From the NCBI GenBank assembly GCA_036881905.1, contig JBAJNN010000004.1:29584-93583 (forward strand): a DNA stretch of 64,000 bases. The letters are read 5' to 3'. How positions within the stretch are numbered: position 1 is the first letter of the stretch; each line of letters starts with the position of its first letter. A program made the position numbers and the translations under genes. The notes below the pieces were generated by a model. The model did no database searches. It was not told the origin of the DNA and was given only the letters and a program-made list of their open reading frames with translations. Below, one piece after another: positions 45,978 through 54,161 of this stretch. The stretch is from JBAJNN01 sp036881905 (lineage in GTDB: Bacteria; Pseudomonadota; Alphaproteobacteria; Rhizobiales; Im1).

Positions 45978-46609
45978 ATGGGTTCCTGGAACGATTTCAA
46001 CGATGCGCAAAGCAACACCAACCTCATCCCCAAAGGCACGCTGGCCAAGGTGCGCCTGACCATCCGCCCCGGCGGCTTCGACGATCCCTCGCAAGGCTGG
46101 ACTGGCGGCTATGCCACGCGCGGCTCGACCGGTGCGATCTATCTCAACGGCGAGTTCACCGTGACCGAGGGGCAATATGCCCGGCGCAAGATCTTCACGC
46201 TGATTGGTCTTTACAGCCCCAAGGGGCCGGACTGGACCAACATGGGCCGTAGCCTGGTGCCCTGGTGCGCGGCATGCTGAACTCGGCGCGCGGGATTTCC
46301 GACAAGGACATGTCGGCCGAGGCGCAGGCCGCGCGGCGCATCAGCGGCTTTGCCGATCTCGACGGCATCGAGTTCGTGGCCCGCATCGACATCGGTACCG
46401 ATGCCAGCGGTGATGACAAGAACGAGATCCGCAGCGCCGTCACGCCCGATCATCGTGACTATGCGCAGATCATGGGCACAGGTCCCTTGCAGTTCAGCGG
46501 CAACGGTGCCCCCGGGCAGGCGCCGCAACAGAGTGGTCCGGCCGCGTCTTCGTCCAATCCGCCAGCAGCGACCCCCGGTGCCCCCGGGCGGCCGAGCTGG
46601 GCGCAGTAA
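45978..46609 (+). pseudogene. Phage-type protein broken by an 8-bp duplication
   Basis: From ATG 45978: MGSWNDFNDAQSNTNLIPKG and IYLNGEFTVTEGQYARRKIF up to NMGRSLV. A second copy of CCTGGTGC at 46261-46268 changes the frame. The new frame continues RGMLNSARGISDKDMSAEAQ to a proline/alanine-rich tail ending PGRPSWAQ. The joined ~208 aa resembles the DUF669-like, ssDNA-binding-type partner often encoded between an ATPase and a helicase in phages. Tentative. Confidence 0.6.
46253..46268. repeat. Perfect 8-bp tandem duplication causing a frameshift
   Basis: CCTGGTGC twice in a row (46253-46260, 46261-46268). Removing one copy joins the two frames of the gene at 45978-46609. Same size and outcome as the duplication at 35295-35310. 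Confidence 0.92.
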
Positions 46610-46622
46610 GGGGGGATCGGAC

Positions 46623-48305
46623 ATGCGCCTGCGCCCCCGCCAGAAGACCTTCGTCGAGCGCAGTGTTGCTGCGCTCGCCTCCCGCGGCAACACGTTGGGC
46701 GTGGCATCCACCGGCGCGGGCAAAACCATCATGCTCTCGGCGGTCACCGGCGAGATGATCAGCGACGGCGCCAAGGCCTGCGTGCTGGCGCATCGTGACG
46801 AGCTGACGGCGCAGAACCGTGCCAAGTTCCAGCGTGTGGTACCGGAGGCATCCACCTCGGTGATCGACGCGATAGAGAAATCCTGGGGCGGCGACGTCAC
46901 CTTCGCCATGGTGCCGACGCTGGCGCGGGCCTCAAACCTTGCCGACATGCCGCGCCTCGATCTACTGGTCGTCGACGAAGCACATCATGCCGTCGCTGAC
47001 AGCTATCGCCGGATCATCGACCGCGTGCGCGACGCCAATCCCGACGCGAGGGTGTTTGGGGTGACGGCAACGCCGACACGGGGCGACCGCAAGGGACTGC
47101 GTGAGGTCTTCGACAATGTCGCCGACCAGGTGCGTTTGGGCGAGTTGATCGCCTCCGGTCATCTGGTACCGCCCCGCACCTTCATCATCGACGTCGGCGT
47201 GCAGGATCAGCTGCGCGCGGTCCGCAAGACCGCCTCGGAGTTCGACATGTCGGAGGTCGCCGACATCATGAACCGCGCCCCGGTCAATGACGAGGTGACC
47301 CGTCACTGGCGCGAGAAAGCCAGCGACCGGCCCACGGTCGTGTTCTGCTCAACCGTCGCCCATGCTGAGAACGTCGCTGCGGCGTTCAATGACGCGGAGA
47401 TACCGACCGCTGTAATCCATGGCGACTTGGACAGGGCGACCCGGCGCGGGATCCTGGCCGCCTATGCGTCGGGCGAGATCCGGGTGATCGTCAACGTTTC
47501 GGTGCTCACGGAAGGCTGGGACCATCCGCCGACCTCCTGCGTCATCCTCCTGCGACCCTCGTCTTACAAATCCACCATGATCCAGATGGTTGGGCGCGGG
47601 CTGCGCACGGTCGACCCGGAGGAACATCCGGGGCTGGTCAAGACGGACTGTATTGTGCTGGATTTCGGGATGTCGAGCCTGATCCACGGCACGCTGGAGC
47701 AGGATGTCGATCTGGATGGCAAGATCGGCACCGGTGAAGCCCCGACGAAAACTTGCCCGGCCTGCGCAGCAGAAATCCCGCTCGCCGCCACCGAATGCCC
47801 GCTCTGTAGAGAGGTATTGCTGCAGGATGAGGGCGAAACCGGCGCGGAAGCTGTGCCGCTCTCGGGCTTTGTCATGACCGAGATCGATCTGCTGAAACGC
47901 TCCAGCTTCGCTTGGGTCGATCTCTTCGGCACGGACGATGCACTGATGGCTACGGGCTTCACCGCCTGGGGCGGGATCTTCTGGATGGACGGGGTCTGGT
48001 ACGCCATCGGCGGGGCCAAGGGCGAGCGGCCACGCTTGCTGGGTGTCGGCGAACGCACCGTCTGCCTCGCGCAGGCCGACGACTGGCTGAACACCCACGA
48101 AACCGACGAGAGCGCCTTCAAGACAAGGGGATGGCTGCGCCAGCCACCGACCGACAAGCAGTTGAAATACCTGCCGCCCGAGTACCACCACGACTTCGGC
48201 CTGACGCGCTATCGCGCCTCGGCGCTGATGACCTTCGGCTTCAACAAGCGCGAGATCCGACAGCTGGTCGCCCATGCCGCCCCGCCCCTCGGGAGGGCCG
48301 CGTGA
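46623..48305 (+). CDS. SF2 DEAD/DEAH-box helicase
   Basis: 560 aa from ATG 46623, 16 bases after a GGGGGGA stretch. Walker A GVASTGAGKTIM (near residue 30), box II VDEAHHAV, GVTATPTRGDRKGL, then motif VI QMVGRGLRT. A C-terminal zinc ribbon (CPACAAEIPLAATECPLCRE) and a winged part follow. Probably unwinds DNA during element replication or recombination. Confidence 0.88.
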   Translation: MRLRPRQKTFVERSVAALASRGNTLGVASTGAGKTIMLSAVTGEMISDGAKACVLAHRDELTAQNRAKFQRVVPEASTSVIDAIEKSWGGDVTFAMVPTLARASNLADMPRLDLLVVDEAHHAVADSYRRIIDRVRDANPDARVFGVTATPTRGDRKGLREVFDNVADQVRLGELIASGHLVPPRTFIIDVGVQDQLRAVRKTASEFDMSEVADIMNRAPVNDEVTRHWREKASDRPTVVFCSTVAHAENVAAAFNDAEIPTAVIHGDLDRATRRGILAAYASGEIRVIVNVSVLTEGWDHPPTSCVILLRPSSYKSTMIQMVGRGLRTVDPEEHPGLVKTDCIVLDFGMSSLIHGTLEQDVDLDGKIGTGEAPTKTCPACAAEIPLAATECPLCREVLLQDEGETGAEAVPLSGFVMTEIDLLKRSSFAWVDLFGTDDALMATGFTAWGGIFWMDGVWYAIGGAKGERPRLLGVGERTVCLAQADDWLNTHETDESAFKTRGWLRQPPTDKQLKYLPPEYHHDFGLTRYRASALMTFGFNKREIRQLVAHAAPPLGRAA

Positions 48306-48772
48306 GCCATGTCGCGCAAATCCCATCCGCACCCACAGCGGCTTCGGATCGACCGAGCGTTGATCGCCTCTGGCATCCGCGTGGAACGCTCTGTGCGGTC
48401 TGCCGGCAACCCACGCGTGGTTTCGGTTGGTTCGATCCACACCGGCCGCGCCGTTCGCCGGGGAAACGGTCTCCCAGACCGTTTCCTGACGCGGCTCACC
48501 GAACCCGCCGCTGGTTCTGCTCAATGCGTTGCCAGGCGGCCTTCACACTCAAAGCTCGGAAAGGATTGAGCATGGTCGATTTCACCGAAGAAGAAACCCA
48601 GGCGCTGCCCGCAATCATGCGCGCTCTCGGCCCCGAGATGGAGCGGATCGGCTGGGACCGTCCACTGGGCCAGCTGACCCAAAACGACATGCACCGTCTG
48701 ATCGTGATCACCGTCGAGGCCTTCCGCGCCGAGATGGCTGAGATTGCGGCCCAGTCGGAGATCCCGTTCTGA
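48302..48772 (+). CDS. DUF6511-like zinc-binding protein
   Basis: 156 aa from GTG 48302, whose GTGA overlaps the helicase stop. CAVCRQPTRGFGWFDP and RRWFCSMRCQAAF provide a CxxC...CxxxC zinc site; the C-terminal ~65 residues (MVDFTEEETQALPAIMRALG...) are helical. This layout is typical of small proteins next to the helicase in alphaproteobacterial phage modules. It overlaps the nuclease start. Confidence 0.65.
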   Translation: MSHVAQIPSAPTAASDRPSVDRLWHPRGTLCAVCRQPTRGFGWFDPHRPRRSPGKRSPRPFPDAAHRTRRWFCSMRCQAAFTLKARKGLSMVDFTEEETQALPAIMRALGPEMERIGWDRPLGQLTQNDMHRLIVITVEAFRAEMAEIAAQSEIPF

Positions 48773-49530
48773 TGCTGGATTTCAACCCACGCCCCTCCAT
48801 GGCCGACCGGATCAACGCGCTGGTCGACGCTGCCCTCATCGCTGAACGTGAGGCCACGCCGCCCCGGACCTATCTCGGCGCGTCGCGCCTCGGCCACGCC
48901 TGCGAACACGCGCTGCAGTTCGAGTTTGCCGGTGCGCCAAAGGATGAGGGGGCTGATTTCGGCGGCCAGACGCTGCGGATCTTCGCCATCGGCCACCAGC
49001 TCGAGGACCTCGCGATCCGTTGGCTGCGTGCGGCCGGAATCGATCTGGTCACCCAAAAACGCGATGGCGGCCAGTTCGGCTTCTCCGTCGCGGGCGGTCG
49101 CATCCGCGGCCATGTCGACGGGATCATAGCTGATGCCCCGGCGGCGCTTGGTCTGCGCACCCCGGCGCTGTGGGAGTGCAAGACCATGAACGCGAAGAAC
49201 TGGCGGGCCTGCGTCAAGGACGGGGTTGCTGTCTCCAAGCCCGTCTACGCCGCTCAGATCGCGATCTACCAGGCCTGCATGGAACCCTCGGTGCCGGGGA
49301 TTTCGGCCGCACCGGCGCTGTTCACCGCCATCAACAAGGACACCGCCGAGCTTCATCACGAGCTGGTGCCCTTCGATGCCGACCTGGCACAGCGCATGTC
49401 CGACCGCGCGGTGCGGATCCTGCAGGCCACCGACGCAGGCGAGTTGCTGCCCCGCATCGCCGCCAATCGCGATTTCTTCGAATGCCGGTTCTGCGCCCAC
49501 GCCGAGCGGTGTTGGAGCCTTGCTGCATGA
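48772..49530 (+). CDS. PD-(D/E)XK nuclease, Cas4/RecB-like
   Basis: 252 aa. Order of motifs: LGASRLGHACEHALQFEF (first Cys), FAIGHQLEDLAIRWLRAAGI, catalytic GHVDGII and WECKTMNAKNW, then AQIAIYQACM and a C-terminal FECRFCAHAERCW cysteine group. This is the Fe-S-stabilised exonuclease fold of Cas4/AddB-like phage nucleases. Likely a DNA-end-processing exonuclease of the element, not part of the CRISPR locus. Confidence 0.82.
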   Translation: MLDFNPRPSMADRINALVDAALIAEREATPPRTYLGASRLGHACEHALQFEFAGAPKDEGADFGGQTLRIFAIGHQLEDLAIRWLRAAGIDLVTQKRDGGQFGFSVAGGRIRGHVDGIIADAPAALGLRTPALWECKTMNAKNWRACVKDGVAVSKPVYAAQIAIYQACMEPSVPGISAAPALFTAINKDTAELHHELVPFDADLAQRMSDRAVRILQATDAGELLPRIAANRDFFECRFCAHAERCWSLAA

Positions 49531-51900
49531 CCGACGAGCCCACCGAGCCATCCGATCCCGACCAGGAGCCAGCCATGCGCGACGACACGACGCCAGATAC
49601 GCCCACGGAAAACATCGTCCATTTCAATCCGTGGCGCGACTTCAACGACGCCGCGCCGCAGATCGACGTGTTCGGCGACGAGCCCGATCCCGAGCAGATC
49701 GCCCAGTTCATGCAGGTCGTCTTCGGCTATTGCGACGGGCTGATCCCGGTCCGCAGTTTCATCGACAAGGGTCAGGGCATCGATGGCCGCCCGCACAACA
49801 TCTGGCTCGAGGCGGATCAGGCCGCGCCCGAAAAGATGGCGACCTTCGCAACATGGGCCTCCCGCGAGGGCGCAGCGGTCTATGTGATCCCCGGCACCGT
49901 GGCCGCGCCAGGCCAGGCCAAGGCTGCAGAAATCCTGCAGATGCAGACCGTCGTGGTCGATCTGGACACCGGCGATATCGCCGCCAAGCGCGCCCATCTG
50001 GAGCGCCACCTCGGGGCGCCGACCATGGTGGTGGAGAGCGGTGGCGTGACGCCGGAGGGTCAGCGCAAGGCCCATGTCTGGTGGGCGCTGACCGAGCCTG
50101 CCGAAGGCGAGGACATTCGCCGTATCTGTCGTCTGCGCGGCGACATCGCAGCCAAGGTCTGCGGCGACATGCACTTCCGCTCGGCCCACCAGCCGATCCG
50201 GGTAGCGGGTTCGGTCTATTACAAGAACAGCCTGAAGACGCAGGTGCGGATCGTCGAGCTGAACGCCGACCGTGAACGCGATATGGCCGAATTCATCGAG
50301 GCCGTCACCGACATGCCGCCCGCGCCTGGCGTGTCGCTGCAGCCCGAGTTCACTCATCCCGACAAGCCCACCATGGACGATGTGCTGGTCACGCCGGTGC
50401 GCGAGGGCGCGCAGGACGACTGGTCCCGCTTCGAGGGCGCATCCGCCGCGATCGGTCATTTCATCCGCATGGTCCACGAGGGGCGGATGACGAAGGATGA
50501 GGGCTGGATCGGAATCTGCGGCTACAATGCCGCGATGCTGCGGCCCCAGTGGCCCGTTGAACGGCTCAAGCGCGAGTCCGAGCGGCTCTGGAACCGGCAT
50601 GTCGAGAAATATGGACGGCCGCTGATCCGGCTGGCTTCCGGCGCACCAGGGCCCGTCGAAATGCTCGCTTTCACGCTGGGCGCGCTGCTGGACGACCAGA
50701 GCCCCATGCCAGAGGACATCATTGCGCCGCGCGTGCTGACTCCTGGCGGACTGCTGGTGCTGGGCGGCGCGCCCAAGGTGGGCAAGAGCGACCTGCTGAT
50801 TTCCTGGCTCGTCCACATGGCGGCAGGTGTGGCGTTCCTCGGCTTCACGCCGCCACGCCCGCTTCGGATCTTCTACCTGCAGGCCGAGATCCAGTATCAC
50901 TACCTGCGCGAAAGGCTGAAGCAGATCGCCTTGCCGCCAGAGGTGTTGGCCGCCGCGCGACACCTTCGTCGCCACGCCAAAGCTCAAGATGCTGCTCGAC
51001 AATGAGGGCAGCGTGCGCGTGGCCCGCGCTGTCCAGACGGCTTTCCCGGAGGCTCCGCCCGACATCCTCTGCGTCGACCCGATCCGGAACCTCTTCGACG
51101 GCGGGCCCGATGGCGGCGGCGAAAACGACAACACCGCCATGATGTTTTTCCTGAAGGAACGGGTCGAGGTCCTGCGCGACCACATCGACCCCGACTGCGG
51201 CGTGATCCTGATCCACCACACCAAGAAGCTCAGCAAGCAGCAGGTCAAGGACGATCCCTTCCTGGCCCTTTCCGGCGCCAGCGCGCTGCGCGGGTTCTAT
51301 ACCTCGGGCCTGATCCTGCATCGCCGCGATGAGGATTGCTCGCAACGCAAGCTGGAGATCGAGCTGCGCAATGGCCCCGCACTGCCCGCAAAGGTGATCG
51401 ACAAGGTCGGCGGTCAATGGGTCGAGATCAACCCGATGAACGAACGACTGGTGCGCCAGGAAGTTGGCGCGAAGCATGATGCCGAGCGTGCGCGCAAAGG
51501 CGAGGTTATCGTCAACATTCTCGATCGCGAAGCGCGTGCGGGGCGGATGTACACGATGACGCTGTTCGCTGAATCTTTTGAGAACAAAAGCGGCCTCAGT
51601 GGACAGACGACCATTCGGGACCGGCTGAATGTGCTGACGACCAAGGGGGTGATCAAGTTCGTCAAAGGCGACGCGGCGAGCGATCTCGGCCTGGCATCTG
51701 ACCGCAGCAAGTACGGCTATCTCTGTGTGGAATACATAGGAACTGGCGACCGATGGGGAAACGGTTGATCCGGACACCGGTGAGATTGGTCAAGCCTATG
51801 TTCCTGTGCGCCCCAGCCACTACAAATGCCCGCAGACCGGAGCCCTGCTGCCGGTCGAAAACCCCGCCATCTGGGTCTATCCGGAAGGGGGTGATGCATG
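49527..51900 (+). pseudogene. RepA-like AAA ATPase/primase-type gene with two frameshifts
   Basis: Starts at ATG 49527 (overlap with the nuclease stop). The first ~400 residues include HVWWALTEPAEGEDIRRICR and RSAHQPIRVAGSVYYKNSLK, of the RepB/primase-like type. Then Walker A VLGGAPKVGKSDLLISW. Near 50955 a base is missing: LAAAR continues in the next frame as DTFVATPKLKMLLDNEG with Walker B DILCVDPIRNLFDGG and ILIHHTKKL. Near 51735 it slips again into DGETVDPDTGEIGQAYVPVR. Intact it would be a ~790-aa hexameric helicase. Confidence 0.72.
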
Positions 51901-52006
51901 ATTTTTCCGCCCCGGATCCATTCCGAAATCTGCTCCGCAATCTGAATTTATCCAACAAAATCAGGGGTCTACGCCAGATTTCAGATTTCAGAAAAGTCCC
52001 CCCTAA

Positions 52007-52057
52007 AGGGGTAGGTGTCCTCCCCGCTACAGGCGGGGAGAGCCACCACCTACCCCT
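52007..52057. promoter_or_regulatory. Two-part long hairpin before the RuvC-like gene
   Basis: Outer stem AGGGGTAGGTG (52007-52017) with CACCTACCCCT (52047-52057). Inner stem CTCCCCGC (52020-52027) with GCGGGGAG (52033-52040) and a 5-base loop. No T-run follows, so it is more likely an RNA or DNA structural element than a terminator. It lies in the gap 51901-52127, which otherwise holds no gene. Confidence 0.65.
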
Positions 52058-52127
52058 GGGCAATTTCTCGGGCCGCAGTCTGGCCCGATCCATGCCTCGA
52101 GCAGCCAATCACAAAAGGAGAAAGCCC

Positions 52128-52661
52128 ATGGCGGACCAGACCATGACCAACCCCAATCAGGAAGGCGTTCGAAATGTACCGCCCGCGTTTACCGGCCAGC
52201 GTACATTGCTGGCGCTCGATCTCGGCACGACGACAGGCTGGGCGCTGCATGGCGCCGACGGTCTGATCACCAGCGGCACAGCATCTTTCCGCAATGGCCG
52301 GTTCGATGGCGGTGGGATGCGATACCTGCGCTTCACGAACTGGCTGGGCGAATTGGAGCGATTGTCCGGACCCATCGCCACCATCTGGTTCGAGGAAGTC
52401 CGTCGCCACGCGGGCACCGAGGCGGCCCATGTCTACGGCGGCCTGATGGCGACGCTGACGGCATGGGCTGAGTTGCGCGGCGTGCCGTATCAGGGTGTTC
52501 CGGTCGGCACGATCAAGAAACACGCCACTGGCCACGGCAACGCCAACAAGGACGCCATGATCGCCGCCGCCCGGGCGCGCGGGTTCAGCGATGAAAACGG
52601 ATCCGGCGAGCATCGCGCGCGCGGTGAAACACGAGAGCGGGGACCCAACTTAACACTGTAA
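52128..52661 (+). CDS. RuvC-like Holliday-junction nuclease, C-terminally altered
   Basis: From ATG 52128 (GGAG upstream): LALDLGTTTGWALHGADG is the first RNase H-fold acidic motif. TIWFEEVRRHAGTEAAHVYG gives the second, with VGTIKKHATGHGNANKDAMI after it, as in phage RuvC-like resolvases. The last acidic motif (DDNEADA type) is missing: after ARGFSDE the protein runs into NGSGEHRARGETRERG. The 3' end has been replaced at about 52600, so it is probably inactive. Confidence 0.7.
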   Translation: MADQTMTNPNQEGVRNVPPAFTGQRTLLALDLGTTTGWALHGADGLITSGTASFRNGRFDGGGMRYLRFTNWLGELERLSGPIATIWFEEVRRHAGTEAAHVYGGLMATLTAWAELRGVPYQGVPVGTIKKHATGHGNANKDAMIAAARARGFSDENGSGEHRARGETRERGPNLTL

Positions 52662-53126
52662 TATAGGGCGAGCATCGCGCGCGAGCGCGGCGAGACCGAT
52701 GCCATTAATATTGCTTTAAGACCATCGGAAAAGGAGTCAGGGACATAGAAAGAAATAAAATGGCTCTAATCAGTCTTATGTGACGTTTAATCGAATTATT
52801 ATTGGCAAATTCTCGTAGGGTTTTTAATAATTTTATCAATAAAAATAATAATAATATTTGGAAATATAAATCTATTTTGCAGTATTTAACTCGAAACTTT
52901 CTTTTATTATTTATTTAGTATTTTTAATTTATGCATTAGGTTTATGGACTTGGGGTGGCGAGTATCTTATTATGTTTGAGAAGAATGTTTAAATGAGCAT
53001 ACTTAAAAAATTAAATCAAGATATGAACACTACGCAGCAAGTCTTGATTGCTAATAACCAAGTGCTCAATCGCTTTTCACTTGCCCATGAAACGGGAAAA
53101 TATTTTGGTGGCGAGCATCGCGCGCG
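52605..53126. repeat. Three 17-bp repeats around an AT-rich insert
   Basis: GGCGAGCATCGCGCGCG occurs at 52605-52621, 52667-52683 and 53110-53126. Between the second and third lie ~425 bp of very AT-rich DNA, unlike anything else in the window. A short frame from 52993 (MSILKKLNQDMNTTQQVLIA) is the only coding-like text there; it runs in frame through the third repeat into terminase sequence. Confidence 0.75.
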
Positions 53127-53345
53127 TGTCGAGCCGAGGTGGTACCGCCCCACGCGACAGCCCGACATGGGCGAGATCATGGACTGGCTGGGCCCAGCGA
53201 GCCGATGCAACGGGTAGTGTTCATGAAGACAGCGCAGCTCGGCGCGACAGAGGCGGGCAGCACCCGATCGGCTTCGTGATGCACCAGGCGCCGGACCGGT
53301 GCTCGCCGTCCAGCCGACGGTGGAACTGGCGAAACGCAACTGTCG
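53127..53345 (+). pseudogene. Phage terminase large subunit (GpA-like) fragment
   Basis: Frame pieces VEPRWYRPTRQPDMGEIMDW, QRVVFMKTAQLGATEAG and VLAVQPTVELAKRN match consecutive parts of GpA-type terminases around the Walker A-equivalent region. They lie in different frames with small deletions. Only ~70 codons remain. Confidence 0.65.
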
Positions 53346-53363
53346 AAGGATTTTCCCGACGGC

Positions 53364-53700
53364 ATGCTGTTGATCGAGATGCCGGAGTTGGGCCGGATCG
53401 ACCCGAAACAGGCCGCCGGAATCGCCGGGTTCGCGCCCTTCACCCACCGGTCCGGAAAGTGGGTGGGCAAGGAAAACATCAGCGGCGGACGCGCCAGCCC
53501 GCGCGCGGCGACCTTCATGCCCGCCCTTGTCGCCATCCGTTCCAACGCGGATCTCAAGTGAAAACATCAGCGGCGTCTCGACGCCGGCAACCCGCCCAGG
53601 ATCGTGATCACGGCCGTCATGCGAAAGCTCGTCCTGCTCGCAAACGCTCTTCTCCGCCATGGCCGAAAATGGACCGGAAAGCCCGCTCGACCCAGACGGA
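53364..53700 (+). pseudogene. IS110-family transposase C-terminal fragment
   Basis: Reads GRIDPKQAAGIAGFAPFTHR and TFMPALVAIRSNADLK, then after a short disrupted stretch VITAVMRKLVLLANALLRHG. This is the second (Tnp20) domain of IS110 transposases. The N-terminal DEDD domain is absent. Confidence 0.7.
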
Positions 53701-54161
53701 CGCCACCGCCGGCCAGCCCCGGAAACCATCGTCGCGATGGATTAGCGACCTGTCATGCGCGAACACTCAAACTGGACCACACAGGCGGGGCTGGTCACCA
53801 GCCGGGGCCAAGAACAGACCGGTGACCATCACCAGCACGTGACGCCAGCGACCGTTTTCGTAAACCACTTCGCGTCGGGCGTCCACAATATGCCGATGTC
53901 CGATGGCTCTCATGCCCGTCCACCGCTCTTTCCCGAACCGCGCGCGGCGCCCGGGGGCTTCATCTTGGGGAAACGTGAAGCCATTTCCGAAAGTCCGCCG
54001 GTAACATTCTCCTTGACCGAAAGCCGCGCAAGCACTACGATACTTGTCCCGGGCAAACCAGCCATGGTCACGCCTCTTAAACTAAACGGCCTTCGGGAAA
54101 ATCCGGCGCGGTTCAAACCGGCGCACTTTCTCTCCAATGTTGAAAGACCGGAAGCACGCAT
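53701..54161. other. Stretch before cas3 without a supported gene
   Basis: Open frames exist on both strands but none has recognisable motifs. It should contain the cas operon promoter; I cannot place it with confidence. Confidence 0.4.

Noticed and set aside
48772..49530. Assignment of the PD-(D/E)XK nuclease as a CRISPR cas4
   Set aside because: It lies inside the phage/ICE replication module 9 kb from the cas operon, which has its own cas4 next to cas1.
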